Shown one piece after another: positions 46,570-55,315 of a stretch of DNA of 64,000 nucleotides. Positions within the stretch are counted from its first letter, which is position 1. The number at the start of each line of letters is the position of its first letter. Under the pieces are notes generated by a model. That model made no database searches. It was not told the DNA's origin and saw only the letters and a list, made by a program, of their open reading frames with translations. The stretch comes from Chryseobacterium formosense (lineage in GTDB: Bacteria; Bacteroidota; Bacteroidia; Flavobacteriales; Weeksellaceae). The position numbers were made by a program, and so were the translations under genes. The DNA lies in the NCBI RefSeq assembly GCF_900116415.1, contig NZ_FPAP01000003.1, positions 806,001 through 870,000 on the forward strand. Direction: 5' to 3'.

Positions 46570-47667
46570 ATGTTAGAAATAAAATCAATAAAATCCTGCA
46601 GCCTCATCCTCTTCGAAACCATCTCTGGAAGCCGCTCTTTCGGGCTCGCCACAGAGAACTCAGATACAGACATCCGCGGAGTATATTTCTTACCAAGAGA
46701 AGACTTTTTTGGTTTAAACTATATTCCGCAGATTTCTAATGAGACGAATGATATTACGTATTATGAGATCGGGAGATTTGTAGAATTATTGCAGAAAAAC
46801 AATCCGAATATCCTGGAAGTTTTGGCAAGTCCGGAAGACTGTATTCAACATAAAAATCCGTTGATGGATTTGCTGAAACCTGAAGATTTTCTTTCCAAAT
46901 TATGTAAAGATACGTTTGCAGGTTACGCGATTTCGCAGATCAAAAAGGCAAAAGGACTCAACAAAAAGATTCTGAATCCGATTGATAAAGAGAGAAAATC
47001 TATTCTCGATTTTTGTTATATTTTGCAGAATCAAGGCTCGACTCCTTTGAAAAAATGGCTACGAGAATTCCCCTCCTTTGGAGGAGTGTCCGAAGGACGG
47101 GGTAGTTTAGTTCAGGAAAAATGCGGTTTGGTAAGCATCGACAATACCAAAGGAATATTTGCGCTTTTCTACGACGAATCGGGAGATTTGAGTTATAAAG
47201 GAATTATCCAGAGCGAAGAAGCCAATCAGGTTTCCGTTTCATCAGTTCCGAAAGAAGAAAAACCGGTTGCCTATTTATTCTGTAATCTCGATGCCTACTC
47301 CACGTACTGCAAAGATTACCGTGAATACTGGAAGTGGGTTTCGGAGCGAAATGAAGACCGTTATAACGTCAATCAAAACCACGGACAGAACTACGACAGC
47401 AAAAATATGATGCATACAATTCGTCTTTTGCAGTCTTGTGACCAGATTTTCAAAACAAATTCTTTGAATATTCGAGTAGAAAATCGTGATGAATTATTAG
47501 ATATCAAAGCAGGAAACTGGTCGTATGAAGCCGTGATGAAAAAAGCCGAAATCCTGATCAAATCGATTGAACACTACCATTCACTTTCTACATTACCTGA
47601 GTTTCCAGACATAGAGAAAACCACAAAAATTTTAGTGGAAATAAGAGAAAACCTATACAGTCACTAA
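46570..47667 (+). CDS. RlaP-like nucleotidyltransferase (second copy) with in-frame palindrome insert
   Basis: 365 residues, 116 longer than the first copy. Same PF10127 core: Gly20-Ser21 in ISGSRSFGLATENSDTDIRGVYF, with Asp32 and Asp34 as catalytic carboxylates. The middle and C-terminal domain (about 130-340) includes QNHGQNYDSKNMMHTIRLLQSCDQIF, a helical region found in the RlaP family. Residues about 167-178 (FPSFGGVSEGRGSL region) are encoded by a 33-nt palindromic repeat (47070-47102) that is normally intergenic; the frame stays open. The two nucleotidyltransferases in one unit suggest different substrates or steps. Last gene, with a terminator after it. Confidence 0.88.
   Translation: MLEIKSIKSCSLILFETISGSRSFGLATENSDTDIRGVYFLPREDFFGLNYIPQISNETNDITYYEIGRFVELLQKNNPNILEVLASPEDCIQHKNPLMDLLKPEDFLSKLCKDTFAGYAISQIKKAKGLNKKILNPIDKERKSILDFCYILQNQGSTPLKKWLREFPSFGGVSEGRGSLVQEKCGLVSIDNTKGIFALFYDESGDLSYKGIIQSEEANQVSVSSVPKEEKPVAYLFCNLDAYSTYCKDYREYWKWVSERNEDRYNVNQNHGQNYDSKNMMHTIRLLQSCDQIFKTNSLNIRVENRDELLDIKAGNWSYEAVMKKAEILIKSIEHYHSLSTLPEFPDIEKTTKILVEIRENLYSH
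47070..47102. repeat. Cloverleaf-like palindromic repeat inserted in coding sequence
   Basis: CCCCTCCTTTGGAGGAG and TGTCCGAAGGACGGGG form an outer CCCC/GGGG stem closed over two hairpins (TCC-TTT-GGA and GTCC-GAA-GGAC). Exactly 33 nt, in phase with the reading frame. The sequence type is a well-known dispersed flavobacterial repeat, as far as recalled. Confidence 0.75.
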
Positions 47668-47671
47668 AAAA

Positions 47672-47698
47672 CAAAGGCTCCGAATCCGGAGCCTTTTA
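47672..47698. terminator. Terminator of the RNA-repair cassette (bidirectional)
   Basis: AAAGGCTCCG and CGGAGCCTTT, 10-bp stem with short AATC loop, 4 nt after the last cassette gene and 38 nt from the convergent cold-shock gene. Confidence 0.9.
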
Positions 47699-47735
47699 TA
47701 TGATATTCTAATCTGTTTTAGTTCAAAACAAAAAA

Positions 47736-48170
47736 TTATTTCACGATTTTAATATCGATTGCAGAAAAACCTTTTGGCGATTTTTCTTTTTCGTAAGAAA
47801 CTTTGTTTCCTTTTTTCAACACTTCTGTTGCGTTGTTGGTGTGGAAGAAAACGTTCTCTTTAGAACTGTCTTCGGTAATAAAACCATATCCTTTTTCGCT
47901 TAGAAAAGTAATGATTCCTGTTTTCACAAGTTCTTCAGCTTCAATAGGAGCTGCACCCAACTGAATATTGTTGATATCAAATTCTTCAACATTGCTGTTA
48001 TCAGGAGGTGTAGAAGTCAATTGTCCGTTTGCATCAACATACATGATCATGTCATCAAGACTTTTTCCTTTGTTGTTGACTGTTTTACGCTCTTCTCTTT
48101 TCTGAGCTTTTTCTTTTGCTTTCTGTACTTTTTTCTTAAAATTTTCTTTTTTAGAGAAAGAATCCGCCAT
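47736..48170 (-). CDS. Cold-shock-domain protein with long basic N-terminal tail
   Basis: 144 residues. The C-terminal 70 residues are a cold-shock domain with RNP1 (KGYGFI) and RNP2 (VFFH) nucleic-acid-binding motifs. Residues 1-35 are highly basic (KKKVQKAKEKAQKREERK), and a linker of about 45 residues follows. Typical of Bacteroidota CSD proteins that bind RNA. A TATATTTG promoter element at 48435-48442 would give a leader of about 258 nt, as known for cold-inducible csp genes. Convergent with the RNA-repair cassette. Confidence 0.92.
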   Translation of the reverse strand: MADSFSKKENFKKKVQKAKEKAQKREERKTVNNKGKSLDDMIMYVDANGQLTSTPPDNSNVEEFDINNIQLGAAPIEAEELVKTGIITFLSEKGYGFITEDSSKENVFFHTNNATEVLKKGNKVSYEKEKSPKGFSAIDIKIVK

Positions 48171-48434
48171 ATATATATTAAAATTTATTTGTTACGTGCT
48201 GATTGTTAAAGATAAGATTTCTTTTCGATAATCTATCCCATTCTATCCAAATACTTTTCCCGATTAAATCAGAAAGGTATTCTATTGTTTTTCAGTAATG
48301 ATAAAAGATTGCGACACAAGTATTTTTTGAGGAATAAACTGAAGCATCTGAAATGTGAAAACTGAGAGAAAAAATAAATGTTTTAAGCTGTGTCTGAAAC
48401 AAAAGCCTGAAAACCTTTCTATTAATTGCTTCTG
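48171..48434 (-). promoter_or_regulatory. Probable long leader of the cold-shock gene
   Basis: The stretch from the predicted start near 48428 to the ATG at 48170 has no gene with support. A 21-codon frame lies within it (MLQFIPQKILV...). Long leaders of csp genes act as temperature-dependent RNA switches in other bacteria; whether this one does is inference. Confidence 0.4.
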
Positions 48435-48442
48435 CAAATATA
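48435..48442 (-). promoter_or_regulatory. Promoter -7 element upstream of the cold-shock gene
   Basis: TATATTTG on the minus strand; no TTG at standard spacing. Only plausible -7 element in the 455-nt gap in this direction. Confidence 0.4.
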
Positions 48443-48582
48443 CGACAATTTTTTCTGGAATCGGCCATTTCAATAACTTTTTCAATGTCAACAACTTACG
48501 AATCTGAAATTTTGAGCTTAAAATTGGTTCAAATTATTTCTAAAAAAATTGTAACAAATAAAAAATTTCAGCAACAAATTAA

Positions 48583-48609
48583 TTGATATATCAATAATTG
48601 ATAAATCAT
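48583..48609 (+). promoter_or_regulatory. Probable MarR operators (two palindromes)
   Basis: TTGATATATCAA (48583-48594) is a perfect 12-bp palindrome; TTGATAAATCAT (48598-48609) repeats it with two changes, 15 bp apart. They lie 17-43 nt before the MarR start, typical of an autoregulatory MarR site. Confidence 0.7.
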
Positions 48610-48625
48610 TATTAAAATTTTTATC

Positions 48626-49066
48626 ATGGAAAAGTTAGATTCAATTATATTTTACAACATCGATAAAGCGATCAGAGCTTATAGAAATTACGCTCAGAGA
48701 CAGCTGAAACTTCATGGTTTTACGATAACCATCGACCAGTGGCTCATTATTAAAGCGATTCTTGAAAATCCTGAAATCACACAGAATGAAATTGGAAATC
48801 TGGTTTTTAAAGACAACGCATCGGTCACGAGAATTATTGATCTGCTCGTAAAATCGGAATACGTGATTCGCACCGTTCACGCCAACGACCGAAGGAAAAC
48901 CCATCTTGAAGTCACCGAATCAGGTTTAAAAATCATTAAAGATGTTCAGAAAATTGTTGAAGACAACAGAAAAATTGCATTGGAAGGTATTTCCAAAGAA
49001 GACCTTCAAATCATGAACAACGTACTTCTGAAAATATCAGAAAATACAATTAATACAAAAAAATAA
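48626..49066 (+). CDS. MarR family transcriptional regulator
   Basis: 146 residues with the winged helix-turn-helix of MarR (TITIDQWLIIKAILENPEITQNEIG, VFKDNASVTRIIDLLV, HANDRRKTHLEVTESG). It probably represses the outer-membrane receptor gene 6 nt downstream, with which it forms a coupled unit, until a small ligand (perhaps the receptor's substrate or an antibiotic) releases it from the palindromes at 48583-48609. Confidence 0.93.
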   Translation: MEKLDSIIFYNIDKAIRAYRNYAQRQLKLHGFTITIDQWLIIKAILENPEITQNEIGNLVFKDNASVTRIIDLLVKSEYVIRTVHANDRRKTHLEVTESGLKIIKDVQKIVEDNRKIALEGISKEDLQIMNNVLLKISENTINTKK

Positions 49067-49072
49067 AGCACG

Positions 49073-51502
49073 ATGACACGACTAATCCTATTCCTTTTTG
49101 TTTTGCTGATGTCATTTTTCAGCAACAAAATTTCTGCACAAACCGCTTTTCAAAGTTATTCTCTTTCGGGAAGCATAGAATCTGACAAAGCCAGTCAGGT
49201 AGAAATCAACTTGTTTAATACAGAAAATAAACTGGTGAAAACTGAACTCGCTGACCAGAACGGAAAGTTCACATTCAATGATCTTGCAAACGGTAATTAT
49301 TATGTTCAAATTAATAAAAATGGTTCTGAAGCTTATAAATCAGAAGCGATTTCAGTAAAAGAAAACATCAATCTCCCACAAATTCATTTAAATGAAAAAA
49401 CAATTGAGGGCGTTACAATTACCAAAGCCAAACCTTACATCGAAAGACAGGACGGAAAAATGATCCTTAATGTTGAAAACAGCATTGCCGCCACCGGAAA
49501 TTCAGCATTTGAAGTTCTTGAAAAAGCTCCGGGTGTAAATGTTGACAGCAACGACAATATCAGTCTACGTGGAAAAGGAAATCTTCTCGTTCAGATTGAC
49601 GGAAAAAATACCCCGATGTCCGGAACCGATCTGGCTAACTATCTCCGTGGAATTCCATCTTCAACCGTTGAGAAAATTGAGTTTATTACCAATCCTTCTT
49701 CAAAATACGATGCAGCAGGAACTTCCATTATCAACGTTAAATTAAAAAAAGACCAGCGAAAAGGAACCAATGGAAGTCTTTCTACATCTTTGGGAACGGG
49801 AAAATTCATCAAAAATAACAACAGTTTCAACATCAACCACCGAAATAAAAAAGTGAATCTTTTTGCCAATTACAGCTTTGCCTATAGAGAATTTTACAAT
49901 CAGTTGATGCTCGACAGAAACTTTTATGACAATGGAACATTTACCAACGCTTATGTTCAGGATAATTTCCTGAAAATGAATTTCCGCAATCACATTGCAA
50001 AAGTCGGGATGGATTATCATGCCAACGATAAAAATATTCTGGGTTTTTCAGTTGGTTTTGTGAGCAACAGATTTGATCCGACAAGCACCAACCAGACTCA
50101 GATTCTGAATCAGAATTATCAGCCTGCAGGAAGTTTCGTTACGACCAGCAACAACCGTGACCACTGGAAAAATGCATCACTTAACTTCAACCATAAATTC
50201 AAAATTGATTCTTTGGGTTCAGAATTGACAACCGATTTGGATTATATCAATTATTCCAATGCATCACTTCAGAATTTTAATACTCAAAATTTTGATGTGA
50301 ACGGAAACTTTTCGCCTGTTCAGCCTAATCCTTACATTTTAAAAGGAAATTTGGATGGAAACCTGAATATTTATTCCGCAAAATCCGACCTTACCAAAGC
50401 CTTCAGCAACAACTGGAAACTGGAAACCGGGGTAAAAACAAGTTTTGTAAAAGCAGACAACGACCTTCAGTTTTTCGATGCAAGTTCTGGAACATCTGTG
50501 ATAGACCAGTCGAAAACCAATCATTTTATTTACGAAGAAAACATCAATGCAGCCTATGGAAATGTGATTAAAAATTGGGAAAAATTCAAAGTGAATTTTG
50601 GTTTAAGACTTGAAAATACCAACGTGACCGGAAATCAGCTAACTACCAATCAGATTAATAAGAAGAATTATACGCAACTATTTCCGAGCGCCGTTTTTTC
50701 TTATGATTTAAATGAAAAAAATACGGTCGAGCTGAATTTCAGCCGAAGAATTACAAGACCGACTTACAGACAGCTGAATCCTTTTAAATTTTATCTTGAT
50801 CCTACAACTTACCAAGCCGGAAATCCTGATTTAAATCCGCAAACCACGATGAATTATGAATTTACCTACAGTTTAAGTAATAAATATTTTGCCACATTAA
50901 GCTACAGTAAAACACAGAATAATATTACAGATGTTCTGAAACCAATCGATGAGAATGGAAACATCGTAGTTGTTCAGGCGGTAGAAAACCTCAGTTCAGC
51001 TTCTTATTATGGTTTAAATCTGATTGCTCCCGTAAAAGTAACCAAATGGTGGGATATGAATAACAATGCCAATTTTTACTATGGAACCTACACCGGAAAT
51101 ATTTCGGATACCTACATCAAAAATCAGGGGAATTTTACTTTTAACATCAACAGCATCAATTCATTTAAAATCGGGAACGGATATTCTGCAGAGTTATCGG
51201 GAAATTATCAGGCAAAACAGATATATGCGTATATGCATCTGAAACCTATCTGGTCTTTGAACATCGGTGCTCAGAAGAAATTTAAAAACAGTACTTTGAA
51301 ATTCTCTTTCAATGATATTTTCTTCAAAAGCAATCCTGAAGCCGAAAACATCTACTCCAACTACATCGAAAATTTTGTTGTAAGAAGAGATACCCGTGTT
51401 GTTACCCTTTCTTATACTTATAATTTCGGCTCATCCAAAAACGGACAGCCAAGAAGAACCGGTGGTGCGGATGATTTGAAGCAGAGAGCGGGGAATGGAT
51501 AA
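49073..51502 (+). CDS. Outer-membrane beta-barrel receptor (TonB-dependent receptor-like)
   Basis: 809 residues with a signal peptide (ending ISAQ). Residues about 30-110 are a carboxypeptidase-regulatory-like beta domain (SLSGSIESDKASQVEINLF); a plug domain follows (EVLEKAPGVNVDSNDNISLRGKG, VQIDGKNTPMSG, IEKIEFITNPSSKYDAAG), and then the OMP_b-brl_3 barrel (about 330-800). No SusC signature. The tail is Gly/Arg-rich. Probably imports a small molecule under control of the MarR gene just upstream. Substrate unknown. Confidence 0.92.
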   Translation: MTRLILFLFVLLMSFFSNKISAQTAFQSYSLSGSIESDKASQVEINLFNTENKLVKTELADQNGKFTFNDLANGNYYVQINKNGSEAYKSEAISVKENINLPQIHLNEKTIEGVTITKAKPYIERQDGKMILNVENSIAATGNSAFEVLEKAPGVNVDSNDNISLRGKGNLLVQIDGKNTPMSGTDLANYLRGIPSSTVEKIEFITNPSSKYDAAGTSIINVKLKKDQRKGTNGSLSTSLGTGKFIKNNNSFNINHRNKKVNLFANYSFAYREFYNQLMLDRNFYDNGTFTNAYVQDNFLKMNFRNHIAKVGMDYHANDKNILGFSVGFVSNRFDPTSTNQTQILNQNYQPAGSFVTTSNNRDHWKNASLNFNHKFKIDSLGSELTTDLDYINYSNASLQNFNTQNFDVNGNFSPVQPNPYILKGNLDGNLNIYSAKSDLTKAFSNNWKLETGVKTSFVKADNDLQFFDASSGTSVIDQSKTNHFIYEENINAAYGNVIKNWEKFKVNFGLRLENTNVTGNQLTTNQINKKNYTQLFPSAVFSYDLNEKNTVELNFSRRITRPTYRQLNPFKFYLDPTTYQAGNPDLNPQTTMNYEFTYSLSNKYFATLSYSKTQNNITDVLKPIDENGNIVVVQAVENLSSASYYGLNLIAPVKVTKWWDMNNNANFYYGTYTGNISDTYIKNQGNFTFNINSINSFKIGNGYSAELSGNYQAKQIYAYMHLKPIWSLNIGAQKKFKNSTLKFSFNDIFFKSNPEAENIYSNYIENFVVRRDTRVVTLSYTYNFGSSKNGQPRRTGGADDLKQRAGNG

Positions 51503-51596
51503 TGTCATTGCGAGGAACGAAGTGACGAAGCAATCTCTAATTTAAAAATATTTCAAATATACACATTGTCATTCCAAGGAGCGAAGAATCTTTGTG
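51503..51596. repeat. TGTCATTGCGAGGAACGAAG-type repeats
   Basis: A repeat of the TGTCATTGCGAGGAACGAAG type (51503-51537) abuts the stop codon of the receptor gene, and a related one (TTGTCATTCCAAGGAGCGAAG, about 51567-51596) follows. Known type of dispersed palindromic repeat in this group. Confidence 0.7.
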
Positions 51597-51687
51597 AAAG
51601 CAAATAATTTACTATTATCAAAAAATGTAGAAAAAATATCATCCATAAGTTTTAAGGTTTTTCATATTTTAGTAGAAAAATTATTAA

Positions 51688-52209
51688 ATGAAAAGTTTTT
51701 TATTTTCCACTCTATTTTTTGTTTCGTTTAGTCTTTTTAATGCCCAGATTGGTAGAAGTGATTATATACAACTACCGTTGATAAGAAAGTATACTCAGAT
51801 AGATCCTTCACTAAAAAAGGGTTTTGTATTGATGGGCAAAAAGGAAACTGATGAAACTTTAATCATACGTCCGGAAAATGAATTTGACCTTTTGGTGACT
51901 TCTAATATTTTTGTCAATAATTCAGTGGCTCTAATTATATTGTGCAATAATTTTCCTGATGAGAAAAATCCTAGATTCAAAAAAGCGACTTTTACAATTG
52001 ATGGTAAACAGTTTTCTTATGACATGTCTCCTGCTGAACTTCATTACAACGATGATCTCAAGAGAATAATGGTCTCTCAGCGTGCAATTAATCAAAACAT
52101 GTATGAAATGCTTGGCAAAGTTATATTATCAAAGAATCAAATAAATTACACCTTGTATGGAGATAAAGAATATAAAGGGGTTTTATCACAAAAAGAAATT
52201 CTGGTTTAA
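51688..52209 (+). CDS. Hypothetical secreted protein
   Basis: 173 residues with a signal peptide (1-19, ending FNAQ). Not recognised. The mature part is a single beta-rich domain (FVLMGKKETDETLIIRPENEFDLLVTS, YDMSPAELHYNDDLKRIMVSQ). AT-rich upstream region with no clear promoter. A repeat-containing gene follows on the same strand 169 nt later. Probably periplasmic or surface exposed. Confidence 0.65.
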   Translation: MKSFLFSTLFFVSFSLFNAQIGRSDYIQLPLIRKYTQIDPSLKKGFVLMGKKETDETLIIRPENEFDLLVTSNIFVNNSVALIILCNNFPDEKNPRFKKATFTIDGKQFSYDMSPAELHYNDDLKRIMVSQRAINQNMYEMLGKVILSKNQINYTLYGDKEYKGVLSQKEILV

Positions 52210-52378
52210 AAAAAAATATTGGATTTATTGAAGGCTTTAACTGAAAAATAGCAAAATTATCAACTTCTGAAATAGTATACTCCAAAAATATGGCAATATT
52301 AAACTTATTCACAGATTTTCGTATACATTTTAATGCCAATATACAATCTATGATACTCCATCCAAAAACAACAAACCC

Positions 52379-52789
52379 ATGAAAAAAACACTATTCATTT
52401 TCTCTCTACTTTTAAACCTTTCCCTCCTTGCTGCCCAAACTATTGAATCAGGAAATCGAAGCACCACAGGCTATATTCAAAACGATGGGACAATAGAAAA
52501 CAGCAGTCGTTCAACGGTAGGTTACATTAAAAATGACGGAACCATTGAGAATAAAAGTCGAAGCACGATTGGATATATAAAAGATGATGGTACGATAGAA
52601 AATCAAAGCCGATCTACGGTAGGCTACGTAAAAAAAGACGGAACGGTAGAAAACAGCAGCCGTTCAACGATTGGTTATATCAGAGATGATGGAACGGTAG
52701 AAAACAGTAGCCGCAGTACGATTGGCTATGCAAAAGGCATTAAAAAAGAATGGGCAGCGGTCGTGTATTTCTTTTTTAGGTTTGATTAA
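52379..52789 (+). CDS. Repeat protein, 5-fold beta-flower-like
   Basis: 136 residues. Signal peptide (about 1-20, ending LLAAQ), then five complete 17-residue repeats (25-109; consensus SRSTxGYIKxDGTIENx) and a partial sixth, and a final hydrophobic tail with Trp and FFFRFD. The repeats match the pattern of the small 5-fold beta-flower family of Bacteroidota, in which each repeat makes one blade. No catalytic residues. Surface or periplasmic role unknown. The repeat is 51 bases per unit at DNA level with silent differences between units, so it is not a recent expansion. Confidence 0.75.
   Translation: MKKTLFIFSLLLNLSLLAAQTIESGNRSTTGYIQNDGTIENSSRSTVGYIKNDGTIENKSRSTIGYIKDDGTIENQSRSTVGYVKKDGTVENSSRSTIGYIRDDGTVENSSRSTIGYAKGIKKEWAAVVYFFFRFD
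52451..52738 (+). repeat. Tandem 51-bp coding repeats, about 5.5 units
   Basis: Each unit encodes SRST-GYIK-DGTIEN with synonymous base changes. Part of the gene at 52379-52789. Confidence 0.75.
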
Positions 52790-52865
52790 CCATCATCTTC
52801 TCAAACAATAGCTTTTTTATACTTAAAAAAATTAACTACAGCATTATATACACTGATCAAAAACA

Positions 52866-52893
52866 AAAAAACCACCGAAATTCGGTAGTTTTA
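52866..52893. terminator. Terminator of pnp
   Basis: ACCACCGAA/TTCGGTAGT stem (one mismatch) flanked by A- and T-runs, between the beta-flower gene and the pnp stop. Confidence 0.7.
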
Positions 52894-52905
52894 ATATTTA
52901 TAAGA

Positions 52906-55176
52906 TTATTGATCTTGTGGTTCGTTCAAAGGCTTGTGTTCTCCCGGCTGATCTTGTCCTTCAGGATTTACTTTTCCTTCTGGTCTCGCAGGTCTCTCCG
53001 GTCTGTTTTGACCTTCTGGTCTTGGACCTCTCTGCTCCCCTTCTTTTTTCTCCGGTCTTGGTGGTCTTGGCAACAAAACTTTTCTTGAAAGCTTCATTTT
53101 CTTACGATCATCGTAACCCATGAATTTCACCTCAACTTCGTCTCCTTCTTTATAAGGAACTTTGTCAAGACGAGCCCATTCGATTTCAGAGATATGAAGA
53201 AGTCCTTCAGTACCTTTAGCAATCGCTACGAAAGCTCCGAAATCCATTACTTTTACAACTTTACCTTGGTAAACTTCACCTACAACCGGTACGAAAGTAA
53301 TTTCATTGATTTTCGCAATCGCCTCGTTGATTTTTTCTCTGCTAACACCAGAAATTTCAATTCTACCGATTTCTCCAACTTCTTCAATTGCGATAACAGT
53401 ATCTGTATCTTTCTGCATCTGCTGAATGATTTTTCCACCAGGTCCGATTACAGCACCGATGAAATCTTTAGGGATTTCCATCATCACCATTTTCGGAGCA
53501 TGAGGTTTCACATCTTCTCTTGGAGCAGCAATTGTTTCAGTGATTTTATCTAAAATGTGAAGTCTTCCGTTTCTTGCCTGAAGAAGCGCTTTCTCCATAA
53601 TATCCATAGAAAGTCCCTGGATTTTGATATCCATCTGACAAGCTGTGATTCCGTCTGCAGTTCCTGTTACTTTGAAGTCCATGTCACCTAAGTGATCTTC
53701 ATCTCCTAAAATATCAGAAAGTACCGTAAATTTTCCTGTTTTAACATCAGTTACCAATCCCATTGCAATACCTGAAACCGGCTTCGTAATCTGAATACCT
53801 GCATCCATCAATGCTAAAGTTCCTGCGCAAACAGTCGCCATAGAAGATGAACCATTAGATTCAAGGATATCAGAAACGATACGGATGGTATAAGGATTTT
53901 CTTCAGGAATCATATTTGCCAAAGCTCTTTGAGCTAAGTTACCGTGACCAACCTCTCTTCTTGAAGTTCCTCTCAAAGGACGTGCCTCACCTGTTGAGAA
54001 TGGTGGGAAGTTATAATGTAAGAAGAATCTTTCGTCATAGTTTACCATTACGCTGTCTACCATGTTTGCATCTTTTACCGAACCTAAAGTTACAGCCGTT
54101 AAAGACTGAGTCTCTCCTCTTGTAAAGATTGCAGAACCGTGCGCTCCCGGTAAATAGTCAATTTCGCTCCAGATCGGACGGATTGTTTCAGGATCACGAC
54201 CGTCAAGACGAATTTTATCATTGATAATCATCTGACGCATCGCTTCTTTTTCCACATCGTGGTAATATACTTTTACGAAAGGTGTCACTCTTTCCAATTC
54301 CTCAGCATTTTCAACATATTGAGCTAAAAATTCATCACGTACCGCTTTGAATTTCTCGCCTCTTTCTTCTTTGCTTGAAGGAGTTTTAGCTACTTCGTAT
54401 ACTTTATCGTAAGTTTCTTTCCAAACTTTCTCACGAATTGCTTCATCGTGATTTTCGTGGTTGTATTCTCTTTTTGGGAATGATTTTCCAACTTTTTCAG
54501 CTAATCTCTCCTGAGCTTCTACTTGTTTTTTGATTTCTTCGTGAGCAAAAGTAATCGCTTCAAGCATTTCTGCTTCTGTGATTTCTTTCATTTCACCTTC
54601 CACCATTACGATAGAATCTTTAGTTGCTCCAACCATAATATCAAGGTCAGAATTTTTAAGATCTTCGAATTTAGGATTGATTGAAAGTTCACCGTTGATT
54701 CTTACTACTCTCACTTCAGACATTGGTCCGTTGAAAGGAATATCGGTAATTGCAATCGCTGAAGACGCCGCAAGACCTGCCAAATCATCAGGAATCGACT
54801 GTCCGTCATAAGAAATTAATGAAATCATTACCTGAACTTCCGCGTGGAAATCTTCAGGGAACAAAGGTCTTAAAACTCGGTCTACCAAACGCATTGTAAG
54901 AATTTCTTGGTCTGAAGGACGAGCTTCTCTTCTGAAAAAGTTTCCGGGGATTTTACCGCCTGCATAGAATTTTTCTCTGTAATCAACTGTTAACGGTAGA
55001 AAATCTACACCAGGATTGGCTTCTTTGTTGGCTACAACTGTTGCTAAAAGCATTGTTCCGCCCATTTTTACTACTACAGATCCGTCAGCTTGTTTTGCCA
55101 GCTTCCCTGTTTCGATTGTGATTTCTCTGCCGTCTGCAAGAGTAATCAACTCTGTAATTGCTTGAGGTGCACTCAT
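52906..55176 (-). CDS. pnp: Polyribonucleotide nucleotidyltransferase
   Basis: 756 residues. Two RNase PH domains (about 1-140 and 310-530; [41 protein letters not shown]), a KH domain with [11 protein letters not shown] (about 575), an S1 domain (about 640-705; [18 protein letters not shown]), and a Pro/Arg/Glu-rich tail of about 50 residues. It degrades RNA 3'-5' with phosphate, a core part of RNA turnover. The leader has a 6-bp hairpin (55191-55210) that may be a processing site. Start at 55176; TAAATTTG promoter element at 55241-55248. Confidence 0.97.
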   Translation of the reverse strand: MSAPQAITELITLADGREITIETGKLAKQADGSVVVKMGGTMLLATVVANKEANPGVDFLPLTVDYREKFYAGGKIPGNFFRREARPSDQEILTMRLVDRVLRPLFPEDFHAEVQVMISLISYDGQSIPDDLAGLAASSAIAITDIPFNGPMSEVRVVRINGELSINPKFEDLKNSDLDIMVGATKDSIVMVEGEMKEITEAEMLEAITFAHEEIKKQVEAQERLAEKVGKSFPKREYNHENHDEAIREKVWKETYDKVYEVAKTPSSKEERGEKFKAVRDEFLAQYVENAEELERVTPFVKVYYHDVEKEAMRQMIINDKIRLDGRDPETIRPIWSEIDYLPGAHGSAIFTRGETQSLTAVTLGSVKDANMVDSVMVNYDERFFLHYNFPPFSTGEARPLRGTSRREVGHGNLAQRALANMIPEENPYTIRIVSDILESNGSSSMATVCAGTLALMDAGIQITKPVSGIAMGLVTDVKTGKFTVLSDILGDEDHLGDMDFKVTGTADGITACQMDIKIQGLSMDIMEKALLQARNGRLHILDKITETIAAPREDVKPHAPKMVMMEIPKDFIGAVIGPGGKIIQQMQKDTDTVIAIEEVGEIGRIEISGVSREKINEAIAKINEITFVPVVGEVYQGKVVKVMDFGAFVAIAKGTEGLLHISEIEWARLDKVPYKEGDEVEVKFMGYDDRKKMKLSRKVLLPRPPRPEKKEGEQRGPRPEGQNRPERPARPEGKVNPEGQDQPGEHKPLNEPQDQ

Positions 55177-55190
55177 AAATTGTTTGTGTT

Positions 55191-55210
55191 GCGCTCCGTA
55201 TTGAGCACTT
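55191..55210 (-). promoter_or_regulatory. Hairpin in the pnp leader
   Basis: On the minus strand GTGCTC pairs with GAGCGC (one G-U pair) around AATACG, ending about 14 nt before the start codon. Confidence 0.45.
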
Positions 55211-55240
55211 TAATTATTGATATTTCGTCTAAATGTGATG

Positions 55241-55248
55241 CAAATTTA
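55241..55248 (-). promoter_or_regulatory. Promoter -7 element of pnp
   Basis: TAAATTTG on the minus strand, giving a leader of about 58 nt. No TTG at -33. Confidence 0.5.
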
Positions 55249-55315
55249 GTGTTTTTGTTTTAAATAGTATGATGAAAGTAATTTAGCTTACATTTTAGCA
55301 CCTTACATTCATTTT

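Noticed and set aside
48282..48494. Minus-strand 70-codon frame upstream of the cold-shock gene
   Set aside because: It overlaps the only -7 element and has no recognisable protein features; more likely leader sequence than a gene.
52451..52738. Slipped-strand or recent tandem expansion in the repeat protein gene
   Set aside because: Repeat units differ at many synonymous sites, so recent expansion or phase variation is unlikely.
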